Position numbers and translations under genes: made by a program
DNA from: Tunturibacter gelidoferens
GTDB taxonomy: Bacteria; Acidobacteriota; Terriglobia; Terriglobales; Acidobacteriaceae
DNA: 64,000 bases
Direction of reading: 5' to 3'
Assembly: GCF_040358255.1 (NCBI RefSeq)
Contig: NZ_CP132938.1
Span: 3,720,001-3,784,000, forward strand
The notes under the pieces: model-generated
Database searches by the model: none
What the model saw: only the letters and a program-made list of their open reading frames with translations
What the model was told of the DNA's origin: nothing
Part shown: in pieces, positions 53,765 to 61,419 of the stretch
How positions within the stretch are numbered: the first letter of the stretch is position 1
Layout: each line of letters begins with the position of its first letter

Positions 53765-55159
53765 CTAACTCCGAGTAGCCCGCCGGAAACGAATCTCCTC
53801 CTCCCCAATCTCCATCTTCTCCCCTGCCAGAATCGCGCCACGCTCCAGCACATGCATCAGCTCCCGCACATTTCCCGGCCAGGTATGTTCGTACAGCTTC
53901 GCCTCCGCCTCAACGGTCAACCTCTTACGCGGCATCTCCTTCCCCATCTGTTCCAGAATATGCTCTGCAAGCAACCCGAGATCCTCCATCCGATCCCGCA
54001 GCGCCGGCACCTCCACCGGAAAAACAGCCAGCCGATGGTAGAGATCCAATCGAAACGTTCTCTCCGCGCCAGTGCTCGTAGCCAGCTTCTCCAATGGTTG
54101 ATGCGTCGCCGCGATCACCCTCACATCCACGCGCATCGTCTCGTTATCGCCAACCCGCTGCAACTCGCCACACTCCAGGAACCGCAGCATCTTCGCCTGC
54201 AGCGCCATCGGCATCTCACCAATCTCATCCAGAAAGAGCGTTCCCCCATGTGCCGCTTCAATCCGTCCGGTTCGCGACTGCACCGCCCCAGTAAAGGCTC
54301 CGCGCGTATGTCCAAACAGTTCAGCCTCCAGCAGAGCTTCAGGAATCGCGGCGCAGTTCAACACAGCAAACGGCTTCCCAGCGCGCTCGCTCAGGCGATG
54401 TAACGCCCGCGCCACAACTTCCTTCCCGGTTCCCGTCTCTCCTTCGATCAGCACAGTCGTTGACCGAGGAGCCACCAGCCGAATCAACCGCGTCAGTTCG
54501 CGCATCGGTTCGCTCGCACCAATCATCTCAGGCAACATCGCCTCGTTCTTCGCTACCGGCCGCGTTGCCTCCTCCCGCCCCAGCAGAACCGCAAGCGCCT
54601 GCCGCGTCGACTCCAGCCGAACCTGCTCTTCTCTCTCCCGAGCTTCATCCTGTCCAACATCTTTTCGTACCGGAGACGGCATCCGAATCGGCGCCTTCGC
54701 TCCCACACCAGAGGCAGAGGCTGCCGGAGCCGGCGAAGGCACCGAGACCGGAGCCGCCGCCCAAGCCGCCGTATCGTTCACCGGAGCGTTCTGAGCCTCT
54801 CGTAACGCATGCAGCAACTCATTACGCCGTGGACTCCGCGCTCCGCCATCCACACCGCCATCCACCCGAAGCAGCTCCATCGCTGGATACATCATCCGGA
54901 TCACGCTCGCGAACTCCCCCACCTCAAGATCCGGCAGCCAGCTATCGACCAGCAGCGCCTCTGAACGTGCGTCCTCAAGCTGCGCCATCGCCTCCGCCCC
55001 TCCACTGGCCTCGCGAACCTGCCACCGCAGCCCCGTTAGAGAAGCACGCAGCCGTTGCCGCAACCCCGCATCCGCACTCGCCAACACCACCGTCCGCGTA
55101 GCAGCCGCCTCGGCTGCATCCATATTTGACAATGAGTTCAACACCGACTCCCGTCCCAT
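53765..55159 (-). CDS. Sigma-54 enhancer-binding-type activator without DNA-binding domain
   Basis: A 464-residue protein. Residues about 22-120 look like a degenerate receiver domain (Asp72 in LLVDSWLPD, but no acidic pair or Lys partner). A linker follows, then a complete AAA+ domain: Walker A GETGTGKE (about 240-247), the sigma-54 contact loop GAFTGA (about 287-292), Walker B LFLDEIGE. It ends at GEEEIRFRRATRS just after the AAA+ lid, with no Fis-type helix-turn-helix. Helicobacter FlgR is a known flagellar activator lacking this domain. The start is placed at the Met with GGAG seven bases upstream. It follows the HisKA-like gene by 11 bases and precedes flgB. Confidence 0.85.
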   Translation of the reverse strand: MGRESVLNSLSNMDAAEAAATRTVVLASADAGLRQRLRASLTGLRWQVREASGGAEAMAQLEDARSEALLVDSWLPDLEVGEFASVIRMMYPAMELLRVDGGVDGGARSPRRNELLHALREAQNAPVNDTAAWAAAPVSVPSPAPAASASGVGAKAPIRMPSPVRKDVGQDEAREREEQVRLESTRQALAVLLGREEATRPVAKNEAMLPEMIGASEPMRELTRLIRLVAPRSTTVLIEGETGTGKEVVARALHRLSERAGKPFAVLNCAAIPEALLEAELFGHTRGAFTGAVQSRTGRIEAAHGGTLFLDEIGEMPMALQAKMLRFLECGELQRVGDNETMRVDVRVIAATHQPLEKLATSTGAERTFRLDLYHRLAVFPVEVPALRDRMEDLGLLAEHILEQMGKEMPRKRLTVEAEAKLYEHTWPGNVRELMHVLERGAILAGEKMEIGEEEIRFRRATRS

Positions 55160-55170
55160 GCCCATCTCCG

Positions 55171-55434
55171 TCACCCTATCCTCTCGTCGTTCGTATCCGC
55201 CTTCACCTGCTGCAACATCGTCCTCATCGTTCCAACGGTCTGGTTCAACCGCACACACTCTTTCAAAGCCTCTCGAATTGCCTCCAGCATCGCATCCGGC
55301 TCTCCGATCATCTCGCCCATCGCCAGCCTGCACTGCAACACCGTCAACGGCTGGCAAAGACCGTGCAACGCGACATCAAGGCGCTCCACAAACTCTGCGC
55401 GACCTGCCTCTTGCACCAGCTCACGCACCGGCAT
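55171..55434 (-). CDS. Stand-alone HisKA-like (phosphoacceptor helix) protein
   Basis: An 87-residue, helical protein. The segment LDVALHGLCQPLTVLQCRL matches the H-box of histidine kinases: His24 followed by Leu at +2 and the P-L-T at +5 to +7 as in H-E-L-x-x-P-L-T, with Gly in place of the Glu. The second helix (DAMLEAIREALKECVRLNQTVGTMRTMLQQ) has the length of HisKA helix 2. No ATPase domain follows in any frame; the next gene starts 11 bases later. The start overlaps the response-regulator stop by 14 bases. Probable phosphotransfer or dimerisation protein; alternatively an inactive sensor fragment. Confidence 0.72.
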   Translation of the reverse strand: MPVRELVQEAGRAEFVERLDVALHGLCQPLTVLQCRLAMGEMIGEPDAMLEAIREALKECVRLNQTVGTMRTMLQQVKADTNDERIG

Positions 55435-56164
55435 ACGCCGCACTCACCGGAAGCACGCCAACCCGGCCCACACTCTTGCGCCCGCTACTCATCCGATAAC
55501 CCTCTCCCCGCACCGTCTCGATGACCGAGTACCCCAGGTCGCCATCCACACTAGCCGCCGCCAGCTTGCGCCGCAGATAGTTAATGTAAACATCCACCAC
55601 ATTGGTCCCGGCATCGGGAGACATCTGCCACACATCCCGCAGCAGCTCGCTCCGGCTGCAGCACTGCCCACGCCGCATCAGCAAAAACTCCAGCAGGCTG
55701 AACTCTTTCACCGTAAGATCCACCAGCTGTCCATTCCGCATCACCTTGCGCTCCATCCGGTTCAGCTCGACGTCGCCATGCCGCAACACCGGATCGGCAA
55801 ACTGCTCCCTCCGCCGCAGCAGCGCCCGGCACCGCGCCGTCAGTTCATGAAAGCTGAAGGGCTTTAACAAGCAATCATCCGCGCCAAGGTTCAAACATTT
55901 GATCCGCTCTTCCACCGAGCTGCGGCCAGTCAGCACCAGCACCGAGGTCTCATCGAAGCGCCCGCGCATCTCCTCCAGCACTTCAGTCCCATCTTTTCGT
56001 GGAAGACTCAGGTCCAGCACGATCAAGTCCGGACGATGTTCCTCCGCGTGCCGCAACCCAGCCTCGCCATCTCCCACCCAATCCACCTGGTGTCCCTCCA
56101 GCTTCAAGCCCTTCTGGAGAAACAATCCCAGTGCTGCGTCATCTTCCACAATCAAAACTCGCAT
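55421..56164 (-). CDS. OmpR/PhoB-family response regulator
   Basis: A 247-residue regulator. The receiver domain (1-120) has the acidic pair (EDD, about 7-9), phospho-Asp51 in VLDLSLPRKDG and the switch Lys in LLKPFSF. The winged-helix domain (about 128-222) reads NGQLVDLTVKEFSLLEFLLMRRGQCCSRSELL...VVDVYINYLRRKL...IETVRGEGYRM. The ATG at 56162-56164 has GGGAG seven bases upstream; a TTG further out has none. No full kinase is adjacent. It is the first gene of the cassette upstream of the flagellar operon. Confidence 0.93.
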   Translation of the reverse strand: MRVLIVEDDAALGLFLQKGLKLEGHQVDWVGDGEAGLRHAEEHRPDLIVLDLSLPRKDGTEVLEEMRGRFDETSVLVLTGRSSVEERIKCLNLGADDCLLKPFSFHELTARCRALLRRREQFADPVLRHGDVELNRMERKVMRNGQLVDLTVKEFSLLEFLLMRRGQCCSRSELLRDVWQMSPDAGTNVVDVYINYLRRKLAAASVDGDLGYSVIETVRGEGYRMSSGRKSVGRVGVLPVSAAYAGA

Positions 56165-56327
56165 TTCGTGTCTCCCAAGGCACAATCAAGATCTTCAGGT
56201 CATCACACTCAACCGAAATCACATTACCGTTTCGGTTGCGTGTTATTACCTTGGTGCATCCGGCCTGTCCTGACAAGACTTCTTCGCGAAGTTTTCTGTG
56301 ACCGATTTCAAAATGGGAATAGCCGCA

Positions 56328-57377
56328 TCACTGCGCCAAAAACCGCTCCACCCGTAACGACACAGCTTCAGCGTCACAGTTCATGATCAAGTGCGCGCAG
56401 CTTCCCGCCGAAATATACGTCTCCGCCCCAACAGCCTTCGCCCACTCCAGCGCAGGCTGCGGAGTCACCATTCGATCCTCCGCCGCCACAATCACCAGAA
56501 ACTTCACCGGCACTCCTCGCGCAACATCTTCTATCGTTCTTCCATGCAGCACATCATGATGCATAACCGCCTTCGCCTGCCACACCCTGTCATTCGCATC
56601 TTGTCGTTGCGGCGACTCCACCGTCTTCAACCACTCCGCAAACTGCTCCCTCGGCACCTCGGCATTTCTATACTGCGGTGCGGTCACAATCAACGTCCCG
56701 ATCGCATTCGCAAGCTTCAACTGCGGCTCCGTTACATAGCGTCCATGCCTATATTCAGGGTCCGCCTCAATCGCGTCGATCACGATCTGCTTCGACAGCA
56801 GATCAAAACTCGTCACCTGTGGCGTCCCCACAATCGGCACTGCACGATCAATAAACTTCGGGAACAGAACTGCCCATGCAAACACCTGCTCGCCGCCCAT
56901 CGACAGCCCAACTGCAGCGTGCACATGACGCACATGCAGCACCTCCGTCAACACGCGATACTGCGCCCGCGCCATATCCTCCATCGTAAAAACCGGAAAC
57001 TCCGGCCCGTGCTGTCTCTTGCTATTCGATGGTGACGAAGAAACCCCATCCCCAAACGCATCGAACGCCACCCCAAAAAATCGCGATGTATCCACGAGCC
57101 GATGTCCTGTATTTTTCTCGCCGAAGTAAGGAATCAGATCTTCACTTCGCCCATTCAGCCAGGACGGCATCACTACGACATTTGACCCATCAGCATTCAT
57201 CGCACCGAAGGTGCGGTACCCAACCTGGCAATCCAGCACCACCTTCCCGCTCTCCAAAGGACAACTACCCAGCTCCGCGATCTTCTGCGCACGCTCCTGC
57301 GCCCACCCCACCGAGACCATCAGCGCCCACACCATCGCCAACCCAAAGATCCGAATCCAACCTTCCTTAATCTTCAT
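56328..57377 (-). CDS. Exported MetX-like alpha/beta hydrolase
   Basis: A 349-residue protein with a signal peptide (about 8-26, ending SVGWAQ). The fold is that of homoserine O-acetyltransferase: DCQVGYRTFGAMNADGSNVVVMPSWLNG, nucleophile Ser159 in AVGLSMGGEQVFAWA, Asp in VAAEDRMV and His in CAHLIMNCD. True MetX is cytoplasmic, so an exported member more likely hydrolyses or transfers an acyl group in the periplasm, substrate unknown. The start is ATG in a good context; it is monocistronic. Confidence 0.87.
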   Translation of the reverse strand: MKIKEGWIRIFGLAMVWALMVSVGWAQERAQKIAELGSCPLESGKVVLDCQVGYRTFGAMNADGSNVVVMPSWLNGRSEDLIPYFGEKNTGHRLVDTSRFFGVAFDAFGDGVSSSPSNSKRQHGPEFPVFTMEDMARAQYRVLTEVLHVRHVHAAVGLSMGGEQVFAWAVLFPKFIDRAVPIVGTPQVTSFDLLSKQIVIDAIEADPEYRHGRYVTEPQLKLANAIGTLIVTAPQYRNAEVPREQFAEWLKTVESPQRQDANDRVWQAKAVMHHDVLHGRTIEDVARGVPVKFLVIVAAEDRMVTPQPALEWAKAVGAETYISAGSCAHLIMNCDAEAVSLRVERFLAQ

Positions 57378-57459
57378 GAAATCAGCATATCTCTCGCTCT
57401 TGCCCCAAGCCGCGTGCGACCGCTTCGAATACCTCCCGGAAATAAATCTCTAAACCACC

Positions 57460-57487
57460 TTGCAATTCGCTTTTTATTCGCTACAAT
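57460..57487 (+). promoter_or_regulatory. Probable lexA promoter (leaderless mRNA)
   Basis: TTGCAA (57460-57465), 16-base spacer, TACAAT (57482-57487). The expected start site falls on or next to the lexA ATG at 57495, so the mRNA is probably leaderless; no Shine-Dalgarno is seen. A TTCGCT direct repeat (57466 and 57477) lies between the boxes and could be an operator. Confidence 0.6.
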
Positions 57488-57494
57488 CATCGGC

Positions 57495-58100
57495 ATGGCA
57501 ATTACACGGCGACAAAAAGAGGTCATCGACTTCCTCTCCAGCTTCACTCAGAAGAATGGCTACTCGCCCTCCTACGAGGAGATCGCCAGCGGCCTGGGTC
57601 TCAGCTCTCTCGCCACCGTCCACAAACACATCACCAATCTCCAGAACAAAGGCCTCCTCCAGCGCGCACACAACCGCAGCCGCTCCATTGACGTGCTCCC
57701 CGTTCGAAGCGGCAGAAAGGGCTCAGACCGTCTGCCTCTGCTCGGCCGCATCGCCGCCGGCAAGCCCGTCGAAGCAATCGAGAGCGCAGAGAGCATCTCC
57801 CTCTCGGACATCATCGGCAATCGCGAAGTCTTCGCCCTCGAAGTACGAGGCGACTCCATGCGCGACGAGCACATCGTCTCCGGCGACTATGTTCTCGTCG
57901 AGCGCACACGCACCGCGCGCGAAGGCGAGATCATCGTCGCTCTCATCGACGGCTCCGACGCAACCCTCAAACGCTTCTACCGCGAAGGCAGCATGATCCG
58001 TCTCCAACCCTCCAATACCGAGATGTCTCCCATCTACGCCCCGGCCGCGAATGTCAGCATCCAGGGCAAGGTTCTCGGCGTACTCCGAAAGTACGCATAA
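57495..58100 (+). CDS. lexA: SOS-response repressor LexA
   Basis: A 201-residue repressor-protease. Winged-helix domain about 1-68 (TRRQKEVIDFLSSFTQKNGYSPSYEEIASGLGLSSLATVHKHITNLQNKGLLQ), cleavage site Ala88-Gly89 in RIAAGKPVEA, catalytic Ser121 in GDSMRDEHI and Lys159 in SDATLKRFYREG. It represses DNA-damage genes and cuts itself with RecA. The ATG lies only 8 bases after the -10 box. The partial uvrB at the right edge is a typical SOS gene. Confidence 0.96.
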   Translation: MAITRRQKEVIDFLSSFTQKNGYSPSYEEIASGLGLSSLATVHKHITNLQNKGLLQRAHNRSRSIDVLPVRSGRKGSDRLPLLGRIAAGKPVEAIESAESISLSDIIGNREVFALEVRGDSMRDEHIVSGDYVLVERTRTAREGEIIVALIDGSDATLKRFYREGSMIRLQPSNTEMSPIYAPAANVSIQGKVLGVLRKYA

Positions 58101-58281
58101 ATTCACAGACTCGCTCCTGCCTCACTGCTTCCTCCCTCCCAACTCCCCCGTCTAAACGTCGACTCTGCAACATCGCCGCACCTTCACGTAAACTTTTTCG
58201 CAGTCGACGGAACCGCGCAGCGTATTCCTGCGTAACCACCTTCCGAAGACTCATATCCACAGCACCAACGGGAGCAAGCAA

Positions 58282-59490
58282 TTGGCCACGCAGCGTAAAA
58301 ATAAACGGAAAACATGGCTTTGGGTCGGCCTCAGCGTCGTCGTCTTGGCGGTCGTTCTCGGGGTGGTCGCAGCTGCCCGTGGCAACACCACCAAGTTCGA
58401 GCCCTCCCAGCTGGCCAAAGCCGAGCGCGGAGACATTGCCCGGTCCGTCGTCGCCACCGGCAAGGTCCAGCCCATCACGAAAGTAGAGGTCAAATCCAAA
58501 GCCTCGGGCATTGTCACTCGCCTCGACACCGACATCAACGCCCACGTCCATCAGGGCCAGGTTCTCGCTCAACTCGACCAGCAGGAGATCCTTGATCAGG
58601 TAGCCGCGCAGAAGGCCCAGCTCGCCGCCGCCGAATCAAACGCGCGCGCCGCCGAAGCCTCCATCCAGTACGACAAGGTCAACGCCGAAGCGCCCGACCT
58701 GCCCATGTATAAGCACACCTACGATCGCAACCTCCAGATGTCCAAAGAGGGTGTGGTCTCACAGCAGGCCCTCGACGATGCTCAGCAGAAGTACCTCTCT
58801 GCCGCCAACACCCGCGACAAGGCCGTATCTCAAATCTCCGTTGATACCTCTAAGCTCCGCCAGGCACAGGCCCAGGTAGCCCAGAATCAGGCATCTCTCA
58901 AGCAACTTGAAGAGCAACTTGGCTACACCACCGTTATCTCTCCGATGGACGGCACCATCCTCTCCCGCGACGTCGAGATCGGCGACGCCGTCAGCTCCAT
59001 CCTCGTCCTCGGCTCCACCGCCACCCTCGTCATGACCATCGGCGACACCAACCAGGTCTACGTTCAGGGCAAGGTCGACGAGTCCGACATCGGCAAGGTC
59101 TACATGGGCCAGGCCGCCCGCATCAAAGTAGAGTCCTTCAAGGACAAGACCTTTCTCGGCAAAGTCACCAAGATCGCACCCCTCGGCGTAGAGAAGGATA
59201 ACGTCACCACCTTTGAGGTCCGCGTCTCAATCGACAACCCCGGCGGCGAACTCAAAGCCAACATGACCGCGAACGCGGAGATCCTCCTCGAAGAGCACAA
59301 AAACGTCCTCACTGTACCCGAGCAGGCCGTTCTCTACGACAAAGACCGCAACGCCTCCGTCGAAGTCCCTGACCCCAAACAGAAGACCGGCCGCAGAAAG
59401 ATCGACATCAAGGCCGGCATCTCCAACGGCACCAAAACCGAGATCCTCGCCGGCCTCAACCCCGGCGACACCGTCATCCTTCAGCAATAA
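58282..59490 (+). CDS. HlyD/MacA-type membrane fusion adaptor
   Basis: A 402-residue periplasmic adaptor starting at TTG with GGGAG upstream. One anchor span (about 13-34), lipoyl-like halves (KVQPITKVEVKSKASGIVTRLDTDINAHVHQGQVLAQLDQQ and YTTVISPMDGTILSRDVEIGDAVSS), a coiled-coil hairpin between (about 95-210), then beta-barrel domains. It bridges an inner-membrane ABC or RND pump to a TolC channel; the pump genes are not adjacent, and the TolC-type gene is 36 kb away. Confidence 0.91.
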   Translation: MATQRKNKRKTWLWVGLSVVVLAVVLGVVAAARGNTTKFEPSQLAKAERGDIARSVVATGKVQPITKVEVKSKASGIVTRLDTDINAHVHQGQVLAQLDQQEILDQVAAQKAQLAAAESNARAAEASIQYDKVNAEAPDLPMYKHTYDRNLQMSKEGVVSQQALDDAQQKYLSAANTRDKAVSQISVDTSKLRQAQAQVAQNQASLKQLEEQLGYTTVISPMDGTILSRDVEIGDAVSSILVLGSTATLVMTIGDTNQVYVQGKVDESDIGKVYMGQAARIKVESFKDKTFLGKVTKIAPLGVEKDNVTTFEVRVSIDNPGGELKANMTANAEILLEEHKNVLTVPEQAVLYDKDRNASVEVPDPKQKTGRRKIDIKAGISNGTKTEILAGLNPGDTVILQQ

Positions 59491-59609
59491 CCTGCTAGGC
59501 CAGTGGCAACAATAAAGTCCGCCAGATCGAGCGCACAAAGATCGCAACCCGACGAGCTAACATCTAAACCGCAGTTACCCAGAGTCGAAAAGTCGAAAAA
59601 AGGAACGCC

Positions 59610-60470
59610 ATGAAGATAACAGTCTTCGCCTCCACCGCCGCAATGCTCACTCTCGCTGCAGCCACAGCCTTCGCCGCCGACGGCAACTTCGAGCGCACCC
59701 TCAGCGCCGGCAGCTCTCCCAACGTTTCAGTCTCCACTGGCTCCGGCCAGATCCGTCTTCATCCTGGCTCTGGAGATCAGGTCCACATCGTCGCGCACCT
59801 TCACTCCAGCCACGGTTGGATGAGTGGCGGCTCCGACACCGACAGCCGCATCCAGCAAATTATCAGCAACCCGCCCATCGTCCAGAGCGGCAACGACATC
59901 ACTATCGGCGAACGTCACAACAACGACCTCTTCCGCAACATCTCCATCGACTACGACATCACCCTCCCCCACGCCTCCACCATCAACTCCACCACTGGCT
60001 CCGGCGATATTGAAATTCAGGACGTTGGCGCCTCCGTCAAAGCACAAAGCGGCTCCGGAAACGTCCACGTCCACGGCGTTCAGGGCATGACCACACTCGG
60101 TACCGGCTCCGGCGACATCGAACTACAACAGACCGGCCCCGGCGACGTCAAGGCTGAGACCGGCTCTGGCAACATCCAGCTCCACGGCCTCTCCGGAGCA
60201 CTCAAAGCCAGCACCGGCTCCGGCGACATCACCGCCGAAGGCCAGCCCACCAGCGACTGGAAGCTCTCCACCGGCAGCGGCAACGTTCATCTCTCCGTCG
60301 GCAACGCTCACTTCAACCTCGACGCCGACACCGGCTCCGGAAACATCAGCGTCGCTCAGCCCATGACAATGCAGGGCAGCCTCAACCGTCACCACGTCAG
60401 CGCGGTCGTAGGCGGCGGTGGCCCCACGCTCCGCATCGGCACCGGCTCCGGCGACATCCAGATCAAGTAG
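59610..60470 (+). CDS. DUF4097-type exported beta-repeat protein
   Basis: A 286-residue protein with a signal peptide (about 1-22, ending AFAAD). The mature part is a series of beta repeats marked by TGSGDI or GSGNI (about eight, e.g. TTGSGDIEIQ, GTGSGDIELQ, ETGSGNIQLH, STGSGDITAE), the pattern of DUF4097/DUF2807 right-handed beta-helix domains. Function is unknown; members are exported and may bind surfaces. A strong terminator follows. It lies 120 bases after the HlyD gene. Confidence 0.85.
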   Translation: MKITVFASTAAMLTLAAATAFAADGNFERTLSAGSSPNVSVSTGSGQIRLHPGSGDQVHIVAHLHSSHGWMSGGSDTDSRIQQIISNPPIVQSGNDITIGERHNNDLFRNISIDYDITLPHASTINSTTGSGDIEIQDVGASVKAQSGSGNVHVHGVQGMTTLGTGSGDIELQQTGPGDVKAETGSGNIQLHGLSGALKASTGSGDITAEGQPTSDWKLSTGSGNVHLSVGNAHFNLDADTGSGNISVAQPMTMQGSLNRHHVSAVVGGGGPTLRIGTGSGDIQIK

Positions 60471-60487
60471 TCCTTCCCCCAAAACAA

Positions 60488-60529
60488 AAGACGGTGGCCG
60501 CGAACACAACCACAGCCACCGTCTTTTTT
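60488..60529 (+). terminator. Intrinsic terminator of the DUF4097 gene
   Basis: An 11-bp perfect stem AAGACGGTGGC/GCCACCGTCTT with a 16-base loop, followed by TTTT. The repeat TAGAGC... starts within or immediately after its T-tract. Confidence 0.85.
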
Positions 60530-60634
60530 AGAGCAAAGTAGCAGTAGGCGTAGAGTGTGCCGTGCCCCTTTTTTTTGTCATTCCCGAAGGGAATCTGCGG
60601 TTGCCTTCCTCCACACCAACAGCAAATCCGCTCT
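60529..60634. repeat. TAGAGC...GCTCT element with inverted ends, copy 1
   Basis: About 106 bases, nearly identical to 62635-62739 (few substitutions or indels). The ends are inverted: TAGAGCAAAGTAGCAGTTGGCG-like start against a GCTGTTGGTGTGG...GCTCTA-like end. The centre holds CATTCCCGAAGGGAATC. It lies between the DUF4097 terminator and gph. Confidence 0.85.
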
Positions 60635-60666
60635 GATGCAATCGCGCCATCGTTTACCCTTAACCA

Positions 60667-61371
60667 ATGCTTCTCGCAGCCCCTCCCCGCCTCATCGTCT
60701 TCGATCTCGACGGCACCCTCATCGACTCGCGCGTCGATCTCTGCAACTCCGTCAACGCCACCCTCGCCCATCTCGGCAAACCCACCCTCCCTGAAGCCGT
60801 CATCTCCGGCTACATCGGCGACGGAGCCTCCATGCTCGTCCGCCGCGCCATCGGCGATCCCGAAGGCGACATCACCGACGAGCAATACGTAACCAAAGCG
60901 CTTACATTCTTCCTCGACTACTACCGCATCCACAAACTCGACTACACCTACGTCTACCCCGGCGTCCTCGAAGCTCTCGAAGCCCTCCGCGCCACACACC
61001 CCGAGCTCCTGATGGCCGTCCTCACCAACAAACCCGTCCACCCCTCCCGCGACATCTGCGATCACTTCGGCCTCTCCCGCTTCTTCTTTCAGAACTACGG
61101 CGGCAACAGCTTCCACACCAAGAAGCCCGACCCCCACGGCCTCGAAGCCCTCATCTCCGAAGCCTCCACCCTCTCCGGCCACACCATCACCCCCGCCGAA
61201 ACCATCATGGTCGGCGACACCGACATCGACGTCCTCACCGCCCGCAACTGTGGCGCCCGCAGCATCGGCTGCACCTTCGGCCTCAAGCCCCACTCCCTCG
61301 AAGATGCCCCGCCCGATCACCTCGCGCACGCCCCCGCCGACTGGCTCTCCTTCGTCCTCGCAAATTCTTAG
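60667..61371 (+). CDS. gph: Phosphoglycolate phosphatase-like HAD hydrolase
   Basis: A 234-residue HAD phosphatase. Motif I: VFDLDGTLIDS (nucleophile Asp and acid Asp), motif II: LTNK, motif III/IV: Lys in KKPDP and MVGDTDIDVLTARNCG. The helical cap (about 18-90) is of the Gph/PGP type. It would hydrolyse 2-phosphoglycolate or another small phosphoester; the specificity is not fixed by sequence alone. The flavin gene follows after 48 bases. Confidence 0.88.
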   Translation: MLLAAPPRLIVFDLDGTLIDSRVDLCNSVNATLAHLGKPTLPEAVISGYIGDGASMLVRRAIGDPEGDITDEQYVTKALTFFLDYYRIHKLDYTYVYPGVLEALEALRATHPELLMAVLTNKPVHPSRDICDHFGLSRFFFQNYGGNSFHTKKPDPHGLEALISEASTLSGHTITPAETIMVGDTDIDVLTARNCGARSIGCTFGLKPHSLEDAPPDHLAHAPADWLSFVLANS

Positions 61372-61419
61372 CAAACCTTTTGACGCCCTCCCCGCGGCTT
61401 GCTACCCTCAACACCACGC

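Noticed and set aside
53640..53765. Frameshifted helix-turn-helix after the sigma-54 activator stop
   Set aside because: The downstream bases read as low-complexity sequence in all frames; no Fis-like pattern.
56278..56297. Small hairpin CTTC/GAAG after the MetX-like gene
   Set aside because: Stem is only four to six pairs and no T-run follows; too weak to call a terminator.
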